From: an uncultured Pseudomonadota bacterium
GTDB lineage: Bacteria; Pseudomonadota; Gammaproteobacteria; Steroidobacterales; Steroidobacteraceae
Direction of reading: 5' to 3'
NCBI GenBank assembly: GCA_903890265.1
Contig: CAITAM010000501.1
Coordinates: forward strand, 1-29,525
DNA: 29,525 bases
A model generated the notes under the pieces. The model did not search any database and was not told where the DNA came from. It saw only the letters and a list, made by a program, of their open reading frames with translations. A program made the translations under genes and the position numbers. Each line of letters begins with the position of its first letter. The stretch's first letter is position 1. Positions 1 to 7,122 of the stretch are shown in pieces.

Positions 1-1057
1 ACCAGCCGGCGACACGGACGAGGCTGAACTCGAGGGCGAGCGTGCCGACGGCAAGGCAGGCGATGAGCACGAGCGACTGCCGTGGCCGAAGCCAGAGAAA
101 GCCCCCGAACGCCAACAGCACCAGCAGTAGCCCGAGCGCCAGGCGCGAGCCCTCACCGGCCGGACGAACGGTCTGCCCGGTGAGCAGCGCGTTGACGACA
201 CTGGCCGAGATTTCGACACCGGGCATCGGCACCCCGTACGCCGATTGTGGCGTCGCGTAGGCATCGGGCAGACCGAGGCCGGTCAGCCCGACGAGCACCA
301 CCCGGTCGTGCAGCACCGAATCCGGGACGCGCCCTTCGAGCACGTCGATGTAGCTGACGTGCGGCAGCGTGGCGGCCGGTCCGGCAAAGGGAATCAGAAA
401 CCGGTAGTCGCGGACCCAGGCCCCCGGCGCGGGCCCTGGCAACGGATTACGCGCCCCGGACAGGCGCGGTGCCGTCCCGGTCGCTGCCCTGGCGAGGCTC
501 ACGGCAAGGTGGTCGAGCGACGGTACGCCGCTGCCCGCCTTCAGGAAGACGCTACGGACGATACCGTCACCGTCGATCTCGACCTCGGCATGCCCGAACC
601 CCGCCGCGGCACCGGCCAGCAGCGGCATCGGTCGCGCCTCGGTGAGTTCGCCCGAGGCGTCGGCCTCGGGCGCGATGGGAAGCACCACCGGCAGGCCCCG
701 GCTCATGGCCGCGGCGAGGATCGCGTCATCCGCGGGTTCGTCCTGCTCGGGCTCGGTCAGCAGCACGTCGAGGGCAACCGCACGGGCTCCGCCGCTGCGC
801 AGGCGATCAAGCAGCGCCGCGTGCAGCGAGCGTCGCCACGGCCAGCGGCCGAGCGACCTCAGGCTCGGCTCATCGATGCCGACGACCAGCACGCGGGGGG
901 ATACGGCGGCACGCCCGAGCATCGCGTCGTACAGACCGAGGTTAGCCCGCCACAGCCAGTCGCGGTGGATCGCTGCGGCGATGAAAACCACGGTCAGGAG
1001 CAGCAGCCACAACCACTGGCGCAGTACCGGGCTCTGCCCGCGCGCCGGACCGGCCAT
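1..1057 (-). CDS. CHASE2-domain membrane sensor (3' end cut by window)
   Basis: I translated this from the minus strand. It starts at the ATG at 1057 and stays open to base 1, giving about 352 residues with no stop. Residues 11-30 form a hydrophobic membrane anchor. Residues 31 to about 300 match the extracytoplasmic CHASE2 sensory domain, with the early VVGIDEPSL and GRWPW motifs and the later SYIDVL, VVLVGLTG and PGVEISASVVNALL motifs. New transmembrane helices begin near residue 308, the usual point where CHASE2 proteins return to the cytoplasm. CHASE2 proteins normally end in a histidine kinase, adenylate/diguanylate cyclase or Ser/Thr kinase; the output domain lies outside the window. 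The start overlaps the stop of the FecR-like gene as ATGA, and a response regulator heads the operon. A histidine kinase output is therefore the likely guess, but it is not seen. Confidence 0.88.
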   Translation of the reverse strand, partial: MAGPARGQSPVLRQWLWLLLLTVVFIAAAIHRDWLWRANLGLYDAMLGRAAVSPRVLVVGIDEPSLRSLGRWPWRRSLHAALLDRLRSGGARAVALDVLLTEPEQDEPADDAILAAAMSRGLPVVLPIAPEADASGELTEARPMPLLAGAAAGFGHAEVEIDGDGIVRSVFLKAGSGVPSLDHLAVSLARAATGTAPRLSGARNPLPGPAPGAWVRDYRFLIPFAGPAATLPHVSYIDVLEGRVPDSVLHDRVVLVGLTGLGLPDAYATPQSAYGVPMPGVEISASVVNALLTGQTVRPAGEGSRLALGLLLVLLAFGGFLWLRPRQSLVLIACLAVGTLALEFSLVRVAGW

Positions 1058-2685
1058 CAGAGAAACGGCAGCGCGAGTACGCCGGGAACGGCCAGCCAGT
1101 ACCACGCCGGGACCGGGACCCAGACGGCGACGGGCGCCTTGGGCGGCGCCGCGTAGCCGTCCTCATCGATCGCCGTGAGCCGCACGAAATGGTCACCGGG
1201 GCGCAGCGGCGGCGAATCCCAGCGCTCCCCGCTGACCAGCGCGTCGGCCTCCAGCGCCGAGAATTGCCGGTCCCGGGCGACCTCGATGCGGTAGCGCTGA
1301 GCGCCGGTCGTCGCCCAGTGCGCGGTGACCGACCGGTCCGCAGCCGCCGCCACGAGAGGCACCGGCGACTCGGCCCTGACGCGGAGCACGCGGTTGGGAC
1401 CGAACGGACCGCTGTCACCGGCGGCGTTGATGGCACGCACCCGCCAGTAGTAGGTACCGACGGCGAGGTGCTCGGCAACGAACTCCGGCCGGGTCACCCG
1501 CTGCACGGCCGACGCCAGGAACGCAGCATCGTTCGCGATCTCCACGTCGTACGCCACCGCCGTCTCGTCGCCGCTGAACGTGAGCGCGGCACGCCCCGAA
1601 CTCAGGTTCGCGCCATCGTCCGGCGTGACCGGCGTCGGTGCGCGCGGCGCCCGACGGACGGTGATTTCACGAACCGCATCGGCCCCTTCGAGGCCGTCGG
1701 TCGTCACCGAGCGCAGTCGCAGCCAGTAATGCCCGTCCGGGAGCCCGCTCACGACCGCCGGAATCGTATCGACGAGGTTGTCGTTGAGGACCGTGAAGAA
1801 CTCCGCATCGGCGGCGAGCTGCCAGCGGTAGCGCACCGCGCCCGGTACCGCAGCGAACTCAAGCAACAACCGATCGTCGGTCACGAGCGGCCCGATCCGC
1901 TCGAGCGACGGCGGCGGTGGCAGCAGAATCGGCGGCGCCGGCGGCTGGCCCTTCTCAACGCGCGTGCCATACCCCGCAGCCACCGGCACCGCCGCACCGC
2001 CCGCGAGCACCCCCACGGTGCCCTCGAGCGTCTCGGTCCGGGCGTCATCGCCGCTCTCGTCGAAGCTCGCGCGGAACTGCGTCCCGCGCACGGCAGTGAC
2101 CGCCACGGGCGTGCGGATCTCGAACCGGCCGACGTCGTGCTGCGGCTGGACATGGGTTTCTGCCCGGCCGGCAGTCAGCCGCACGCGCACGTCCTGTGCC
2201 TTCAGCCCGTCGATCAGCGAAAGCCGTTCGATCGACAGCTGACTGTCACGCTGTACGGTCACCACCGAGCCGTCCGGCATCGCCACCGTCGCCGAACCGG
2301 TCGAGCCCGTCTCGATGAGGCTGCCCGCAACCACCTTCGCCCCTTTTGTCAGCGGCCTGCCGTCGAGCCGGGCATCACCACCGACCGCCAGTACCTCGGC
2401 ACTCTCCGGCGAAACGCGCAGCCAACGGTAGGGAATGTTCAGCAGCGACCCGAGTGGCAGGGTGCGCGGCTGTACGACGTGGTTCATCTGTTGCAGATCG
2501 ACCCAGTGTTTCGGGTCGATGAGGATCTTCCGGCTGAGGCCTATCAGCGTGTCACCGGGCCGGGCATGGTAGGCATAGAGTTCGTCCGCCGCAGTCCCGG
2601 GCGGCGCTGCCACGGCAGCGGCCACGAGCAGGCCGAGGCCGCACCCGACCAGCGCACGACGGTGGCGGCGGCCGCGGTCTTTCAT
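1057..2685 (-). CDS. Secreted LysM / FecR-domain / Fn3-like repeat protein
   Basis: This 542-residue exported protein has a basic N-terminus and hydrophobic core (about residues 1-33) forming a signal peptide. A LysM-like peptidoglycan-binding module follows at about 38-86 (HARPGDTLIGLSRK). A FecR-type beta domain lies at about 110-205, with the conserved TAVRGTQFRASFDE segment near 195-208. Three Fn3-like beta repeats then cover about 265-520, and a Trp-rich hydrophobic tail (VPAWYWLAVPGVLALPFL) could anchor the C-terminus in the inner membrane. No TonB-system genes are nearby, so a role in siderophore signalling like classical FecR is unlikely. LysM/FecR proteins of this layout often sit beside CHASE2 sensors, which suggests a periplasmic partner of the downstream sensor (inference). 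The start is the ATG at 2685, which overlaps the response regulator stop by 4 bp. Confidence 0.88.
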   Translation of the reverse strand: MKDRGRRHRRALVGCGLGLLVAAAVAAPPGTAADELYAYHARPGDTLIGLSRKILIDPKHWVDLQQMNHVVQPRTLPLGSLLNIPYRWLRVSPESAEVLAVGGDARLDGRPLTKGAKVVAGSLIETGSTGSATVAMPDGSVVTVQRDSQLSIERLSLIDGLKAQDVRVRLTAGRAETHVQPQHDVGRFEIRTPVAVTAVRGTQFRASFDESGDDARTETLEGTVGVLAGGAAVPVAAGYGTRVEKGQPPAPPILLPPPPSLERIGPLVTDDRLLLEFAAVPGAVRYRWQLAADAEFFTVLNDNLVDTIPAVVSGLPDGHYWLRLRSVTTDGLEGADAVREITVRRAPRAPTPVTPDDGANLSSGRAALTFSGDETAVAYDVEIANDAAFLASAVQRVTRPEFVAEHLAVGTYYWRVRAINAAGDSGPFGPNRVLRVRAESPVPLVAAAADRSVTAHWATTGAQRYRIEVARDRQFSALEADALVSGERWDSPPLRPGDHFVRLTAIDEDGYAAPPKAPVAVWVPVPAWYWLAVPGVLALPFL

Positions 2686-3380
2686 GGCCGGTCGCTGCCG
2701 GCGACGTCCAGGCGATAGCCGTAGCCGTACACGGGCGTCAGCCGCACCCCGCTGTCAGCCGACAGCCCGAGCGCCGCTCGCAGGCGGCTCACATGCGTAT
2801 CGACGGTGCGCGTGGTGGAACAGTCCCCGCGCCCCCAGACGGCTTCGAGGATATGGGCCCGCGACAGTACCTTGCCGACGTTGCGGCAGAAGAGAACGGC
2901 GACGTCGAATTCGCGACGGGTGAGCGGGACCGGCACGCCGTCCCGCTCGATCCGCTGGCGCGCCACGTCGATCAAAAACGGCCCGGCGACGAAGGTCTGC
3001 GCATCGGCGGGCGCCACCGCCGCGCGCCTGCCGAGCGCACGCACGCGGGACAGAAATTCGCGCTCGCGCGGTGGCTTCGTGATGTAGTCGTCCGCGCCAC
3101 CCTCGAGCGCGAGCACCACGTCCGCCTCCGCGTCTCGCTGGGTAAGGAACAGGACCGGGGTTCGCCCCTTGAGCCACGGACGCGCCGTGGCCAGCACTTC
3201 CATGCCGGACAGGTCCGGCAGGCCCCAGTCGAGGATCAGCAGGTCGTAGCTGTCGACCGCGAGACTGGCCAGCAACGCACGCCCCCGCGTGAAGACGTGC
3301 ACCTGGTGCCCGTCACCCGCCAGCAGCGACTCGAGGGCGCCCGCTTGCGCAAGATCGTCTTCCAAAATCGCGATACGCAT
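2682..3380 (-). CDS. OmpR/PhoB-family response regulator
   Basis: This is a 232-residue two-domain regulator. The receiver domain (1 to about 115) has the acidic pair at D8-D9, phospho-acceptor D51 in LLILDWGLPD, switch residue T80 and K102 in the TKP motif. A winged-helix DNA-binding domain (about 130-228) has the family features LTRREFDV and the TVDTHVSRLRAALG recognition-helix region, and ends in GYGYRL. I chose the ATG at 3380 because the receiver fold begins there; the frame extends to a TTG at 3425, but those 15 residues do not look like a receiver N-terminus. No Shine-Dalgarno sequence precedes the ATG. The regulator leads the FecR-like and CHASE2 genes with ATGA coupling, so it probably works with the CHASE2 sensor (inference). 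Confidence 0.93.
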   Translation of the reverse strand: MRIAILEDDLAQAGALESLLAGDGHQVHVFTRGRALLASLAVDSYDLLILDWGLPDLSGMEVLATARPWLKGRTPVLFLTQRDAEADVVLALEGGADDYITKPPREREFLSRVRALGRRAAVAPADAQTFVAGPFLIDVARQRIERDGVPVPLTRREFDVAVLFCRNVGKVLSRAHILEAVWGRGDCSTTRTVDTHVSRLRAALGLSADSGVRLTPVYGYGYRLDVAGSDRP

Positions 3381-3388
3381 ACGGCTGA

Positions 3389-3394
3389 AGTATA
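3389..3394 (-). promoter_or_regulatory. Possible -10 box for the response-regulator operon
   Basis: The minus strand reads TATACT, a good sigma-70 -10 match, ending 8 bases before the ATG at 3380. No convincing -35 hexamer lies 16-18 bases upstream, so an activator may be needed. A transcript starting about 7 bases downstream would begin almost at the ATG and be essentially leaderless, in line with the missing Shine-Dalgarno sequence. Confidence 0.35.
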
Positions 3395-3430
3395 GCGGGC
3401 GCGTCACGCCGCGCTTTTTAGTCAAATCAT

Positions 3431-3449
3431 CTGTTACATAAATTTACAG
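3431..3449. repeat. Imperfect inverted repeat CTGT-N11-ACAG in the divergent promoter region
   Basis: The 19-base element CTGTTACATAAATTTACAG is an inverted repeat with 6 of 9 arm positions paired. It sits in an AT-rich patch in otherwise GC-rich DNA, between the divergent response-regulator and kinase-like genes. The spacing differs from the LexA box CTGT-N8-ACAG. It could be an operator for the adjacent OmpR-type regulator, but that is inference. Confidence 0.35.
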
Positions 3450-3456
3450 TCCGGCC

Positions 3457-3474
3457 AACATTGTTCACAACGTT
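3457..3474. repeat. Second imperfect inverted repeat in the divergent promoter region
   Basis: AACATTGTTCACAACGTT has 14 of 18 positions symmetric (AAC-n-TTGT-nn-ACAA-n-GTT). It lies 7 bases from the neighbouring CTGT/ACAG element and about 60 bases upstream of the plus-strand kinase-like gene. Dyads of this type are typical of dimeric regulator sites; no regulator can be assigned from sequence alone. Confidence 0.35.
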
Positions 3475-3533
3475 GCGCCGGGGCGGGGCTAGGCTTTTGC
3501 CGGGCGCAGGGTGCGCAACCGGACTCCCAGGCC

Positions 3534-4754
3534 ATGGACGACCAGGACCGCAAGCCGATGGAAACTACCGGGCGGCCGCGGCTCGCCGTGGCCCCCGCCG
3601 CGACCGACACCCCGCCGCTTGCGCTCGCGCCCGCCCAGTCGGTGCCGCGCGGCTTGGTCGGGCGCTACTCCCGGGCCATGGCCGAGTGCGCGACCTGCGC
3701 CGCGGGTGCCGTGGGTGCCGAAGCCATTCGGCTCGCGGTCGACGATCCGACCGGGGTGTGGTGGGCGGGCCCGGCATCACCGGCGTCCGACAGTGCGGAG
3801 CTGATCGCCCTTCTGGACGACCCGCAACTGGGGCCCGTGACCGACCTCGGCGCGGCGTTTGGGCGCGGCGCGCAGCTGCCCACGCGACTTGGCCGGCCAG
3901 CGTCCGTGCTCGTCTGCGTACGACTCGGCGGCGAACGCGGGGTCAGCGGCACGGTGTGCGCGTTCTTTCCGTCCGGCACACCGGTCAGCGCGCAGCAACT
4001 GCGGGCGCTTCGTTCGATCGCCCGGCTCGCCGCAATGACTGCCGTCGGGCACCTCGCGAGCCTGGCGAGTGCCAGGCGGCGCGACAGCGACCGGCGCGCA
4101 GCCATCGGCCGGGCAAAGGCGGAGGCGGAGCGTGGCCGGCTGCTGGCGCGGGATCTGCACGAGGGGCTCGCCAACCAGCTGGCGGGCTCGGCCTTCCTCG
4201 TCCAGTCACTGGCAACGACGACTCGCAGCGAGTCCCCCAGCACCAGCTTTGCCCTCGGCAACATCGGCCGGCAGCTGACCGTTGCGATCGGTCACGCCCG
4301 GGCGCTCGCCGCCCAGAGTCTGCCCTATTTGATGGAGACTCACGGCCTCGCCGACGCACTGAGGCTCGCCATCCGGCGGCGCAGCGCGGACGGCGCGATG
4401 CCGAGCGTGCTCACGGATGGCTCGGCGGACAACCTGCTGCCGCCCGCGCATGCGCTGTGCCTGCTGGAAACGGCGGTCGCGCTCGCGCTGATCGCGTCCG
4501 GATCGGCTGGTCCGCAGCGCGTCACCGTGCGCGTCAGGCCCGAGCGGTCGGGACGGGTCGTGCGGCTGTCGATCAGCGCACTCTCGGCATGGTATGGACC
4601 GGGCGTGAGTTCGCCTCCGGCGACGCTGTGGGCCTCGGTGCGCTATCTCTGTCGCAGCGTCGGCGCCGCGGTCGTGGCGCGCGAACCGCCCGACGCCGAG
4701 GCCTGGCGACGCCTCGACGTCGACTTCGTGCGCCCGCTCCGGGCCCGCCCTTAG
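3534..4754 (+). CDS. NarX/DegS-type histidine kinase-like protein with degenerate ATPase domain
   Basis: This 406-residue soluble protein has a GAF-like or unknown region at about 40-175, then a charged, probably coiled-coil helix leading into a HisKA_3-type dimerisation box. That box is LLARDLHEGLANQL, with H209 at the phospho-acceptor position. The C-terminal region keeps the spacing of a NarL-class kinase (HGLADALRLA, then LCLLETAVALALIASG). It lacks the N-box asparagine expected after EAL-type residues and has no DxGxG-type ATP-lid motifs, so autophosphorylation looks unlikely. It is divergent from the response-regulator operon, no NarL-type regulator adjoins it, and its TAG overlaps the tldD stop. 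The start is the ATG at 3534; the ATG at 3558 is also possible, and neither has a good ribosome binding site. The family is fairly sure; the function is not. Confidence 0.75.
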   Translation: MDDQDRKPMETTGRPRLAVAPAATDTPPLALAPAQSVPRGLVGRYSRAMAECATCAAGAVGAEAIRLAVDDPTGVWWAGPASPASDSAELIALLDDPQLGPVTDLGAAFGRGAQLPTRLGRPASVLVCVRLGGERGVSGTVCAFFPSGTPVSAQQLRALRSIARLAAMTAVGHLASLASARRRDSDRRAAIGRAKAEAERGRLLARDLHEGLANQLAGSAFLVQSLATTTRSESPSTSFALGNIGRQLTVAIGHARALAAQSLPYLMETHGLADALRLAIRRRSADGAMPSVLTDGSADNLLPPAHALCLLETAVALALIASGSAGPQRVTVRVRPERSGRVVRLSISALSAWYGPGVSSPPATLWASVRYLCRSVGAAVVAREPPDAEAWRRLDVDFVRPLRARP

Positions 4755-6199
4755 CCGGTGCCACCCACGGTCAGGGCGTCGACCTTGATCGTCGGCTGCC
4801 CCACACCGACCGGCACGGTCTGTCCTTCCTTGCCGCAGATGCCGATACCGGCATCGAGTTTCAGGTCGTTGCCAAGCATGGACACACGGGTCAGCACTTC
4901 AGGCCCCGAACCGATCAGCGACGCGCCCTTGACCGGGCGGGTCACGCGCCCGTCCTCGATCAGGTAGGCCTCGGATGCCGAGAACACGAATTTTCCGCTC
5001 GTCGTATCGACCTGCCCGCCACCGAAGTTAACGGCGTAAAGGCCCCGCTTCACCGAGCGGATGATCTCCTGCGGATCGTGCGGACCGGGCCGCATGTAGG
5101 TGTTCGTCATGCGCGGCATCGTCTGGTTGGCGTAGGACTCGCGGCGCCCGTTACCGGTCGGTGCCGCGCCCATCAGCCGGGCATTGAGGAGATCCTGCAT
5201 GTAGCCGACGAGCACGCCGTCCTCGATGAGCGTCGTGCACTGCGTTGGCGTGCCCTCGTCGTCAATACTGAGCGAGCCGCGGCGCCGCTCGAGGGTTCCG
5301 TCGTCGACCACGGTGCAGAGCGGGGAGGCCACTTTCTCGCCCATTCGCCCGCTGAACGCCGAGACGCCCTTGCGGTTGAAATCTCCCTCAAGGGGGTGGC
5401 CGACGGCCTCGTGCAGCATCACACCGGGCCAGCCCGCACCGAGCACCACGGTCATCGTGCCGGCAGGTGCCGGAATCGCATCGAGGTTGACAACGGCCGC
5501 GTGGATCGCCTCGCGCGGAATCAGCGCGGTCGCCGGGTCGTTGATGAGCTCTGCCAGCGAATAGCGGCCGCCGCGGCCGGCATACCCCTGTTCCCGGCGC
5601 CCGCCGGACTCCAGGATGACGCTGACGTTCATGCGAACCAAAGGCCGCACGTCCGCGGCGTACAGCCCCTGCGAGTTGACGATGAGGACGATCTCGTGCG
5701 ACGCGGTGAGACTCGCCATAACCTCGCGGACGCGAGGATCAAGGGCGCGCGCGTCCCGATCGAGACGCTCGAGAAAGGCCACTTTGTCCGCGTCGGGTAC
5801 GGTATCGATCGGATCGTTCGGCAGGTACAGCGCCCGCGGCCGAACCACCGACAACGCCGGCACGGAGGCGGACCCGCCGGCGGTGACAATCGCTCTCGAC
5901 GCCTTGGCGGCCTCCAGCAGGGCACTGAGCGACAGGTCATCCGTGTAGGCGAGCCCGGCGCGCTCACCGGCCACGGCGCGCACCCCGACGCCACAGTCGA
6001 TGCTGTGGCTTGCTTCCTTGACGATACCGTCCTCCAGCGACCACGACTCGTCACGCGCCCACTGGAAATAGAGCTCGGCGAGGTCGAGCCGGTGGGCATG
6101 CATGGCGCCGAGCACCTGCGCGAGCGCCTGGTCGTCGAGACCGGTCGGTGCGAGCAGCGTGCGCGTCGCCAGTTCGTGAGCATCAAGCACTGCGGCCAT
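4751..6199 (-). CDS. tldD: TldD metalloprotease subunit
   Basis: This 482-residue protein is almost exactly the usual TldD length. The zinc site is visible as HExxxH at residues 263-268 (LHEAVGHPLEGD) and a C-terminal cysteine at about 455 in GICGKEGQ, matching the known His-His-Cys ligand set of TldD. TldD forms a heterodimeric cytosolic protease with TldE/PmbA that degrades unfolded peptides and matures some modified peptides such as microcin B17 and CcdA-related substrates. No pmbA is present in the window, so the partner must be elsewhere. It is the last gene of the maf-rng-yhdP-nitrilase-tldD run, 68 bp after the nitrilase. The start is the ATG at 6199, with AAGGCG upstream. Confidence 0.96.
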   Translation of the reverse strand: MAAVLDAHELATRTLLAPTGLDDQALAQVLGAMHAHRLDLAELYFQWARDESWSLEDGIVKEASHSIDCGVGVRAVAGERAGLAYTDDLSLSALLEAAKASRAIVTAGGSASVPALSVVRPRALYLPNDPIDTVPDADKVAFLERLDRDARALDPRVREVMASLTASHEIVLIVNSQGLYAADVRPLVRMNVSVILESGGRREQGYAGRGGRYSLAELINDPATALIPREAIHAAVVNLDAIPAPAGTMTVVLGAGWPGVMLHEAVGHPLEGDFNRKGVSAFSGRMGEKVASPLCTVVDDGTLERRRGSLSIDDEGTPTQCTTLIEDGVLVGYMQDLLNARLMGAAPTGNGRRESYANQTMPRMTNTYMRPGPHDPQEIIRSVKRGLYAVNFGGGQVDTTSGKFVFSASEAYLIEDGRVTRPVKGASLIGSGPEVLTRVSMLGNDLKLDAGIGICGKEGQTVPVGVGQPTIKVDALTVGGTG

Positions 6200-6267
6200 T
6201 CGGGATCGCCTTGAAAAGTGGGATTAAAACGTGGTCTCAGTGGATATGAGGCCGCGGAGTATGGTGC

Positions 6268-7086
6268 TCAAGTGGCAAGCACGCGATTGGCAAGCGCCGG
6301 AAAGCTGGCCCGCGCCTCGGCCTGGGCCGCGCGGTCGATAGTCGCCGTCACGAGCCCCGTGCCGGTCGGCAGCCGGTCGAGTACCCGGCCCCAGTAGTCG
6401 ACGATCAGGCTGTCACCGAACGTCTCACGTCCGTTGGCGTGCGTGCCAGCCTGCGCGGATGCGACGACGTAGGCCAGGTTCTCGATAGCCCGCGCGCGGA
6501 GCAGCACCTCCCAGTGCGCCCGGCCCGTCGTTGCCGTGAATGCCGCGGGGACCACGAGGATCTCGGCGCCTGCGGCGGCCAGCCGTCGGTAGAGTTCCGG
6601 GAAACGCACGTCATAGCAGATCGACAGACCGACCCGCCCGAGCGGCGTGTCGACCACCACGACGGCTGCGCCACGCTCAACGTGGGCGCTCTCGCGGTAG
6701 CGTTCGGCCTGACCGGGCAGGTCGACATCGAACAGATGAATCTTGTCGTAGCGCGCCACGCGCGCGCCCGTCGCATCGTAGACAAGGAGCGTATTGGTCG
6801 TCCGGGTCGGCGCGCCCGGGACTTTCAGCGGCAGTGAGCCGCCGATGATCCACAGCCGGTGGCGAGCCGCGGCAGCCGCCAGAAAATCCTGCATCGGCCC
6901 GCGGCCGTCATCTTCCGCCGCGGCGAGCTTGTCCGCCTCACCCCGCCCCATGAAGGCAAAGTTTTCCGGCAGCAGCGCCACCCGGGCACCGGCGTCAGCG
7001 GCACGGGCCAGCAAGTCGCCGGCGACGGCCAGGTTCGGCAGCACCTCGGCGCCGGCACACAGCTGCAGGGAAGCGAAGACATCCAT
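6268..7086 (-). CDS. Carbon-nitrogen hydrolase (nitrilase superfamily, Nit1/Nit2-like amidase)
   Basis: This 272-residue protein carries the Glu-Lys-Cys triad of the nitrilase superfamily: E41 in LLPENFAF, K115 in RYDKIHLFD and C157 in LSICYDVRFPE. The DVRFPELYR extension and the KIHLFDVD motif are typical of the Nit branch, whose characterised members hydrolyse deaminated glutathione or omega-amidase substrates. It therefore most likely acts as a cytosolic metabolite-repair amidase. I chose the ATG at 7086; the frame opens three codons earlier at a TTG. It lies between yhdP and tldD, an arrangement found in many gammaproteobacteria. The exact substrate cannot be read from sequence. Confidence 0.92.
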   Translation of the reverse strand: MDVFASLQLCAGAEVLPNLAVAGDLLARAADAGARVALLPENFAFMGRGEADKLAAAEDDGRGPMQDFLAAAAARHRLWIIGGSLPLKVPGAPTRTTNTLLVYDATGARVARYDKIHLFDVDLPGQAERYRESAHVERGAAVVVVDTPLGRVGLSICYDVRFPELYRRLAAAGAEILVVPAAFTATTGRAHWEVLLRARAIENLAYVVASAQAGTHANGRETFGDSLIVDYWGRVLDRLPTGTGLVTATIDRAAQAEARASFPALANRVLAT

Positions 7087-7122
7087 GGCTGCCAAGCATA
7101 GCCGGTCCGGGCCCGGCAGACG

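Noticed and set aside
245..1156. Plus-strand open frame of 303 codons at the left end
   Set aside because: The minus strand here encodes a clear CHASE2 domain running off the window edge; the plus frame is its shadow.
3431..3449. CTGT...ACAG element considered as an SOS (LexA) box
   Set aside because: The half-sites are separated by 11 bases instead of 8, and the neighbouring genes are not SOS functions.
3461..6214. Plus-strand open frame of 917 codons
   Set aside because: It crosses the kinase-like gene in another frame and lies antisense to tldD, whose motifs are clear. Its product is Arg/Ala/His-rich with no recognisable domain, as expected for open antisense frames in GC-rich DNA.
7086..7095. 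TTG start for the nitrilase-family gene
   Set aside because: The ATG three codons later begins where the family fold begins and is the more usual codon.
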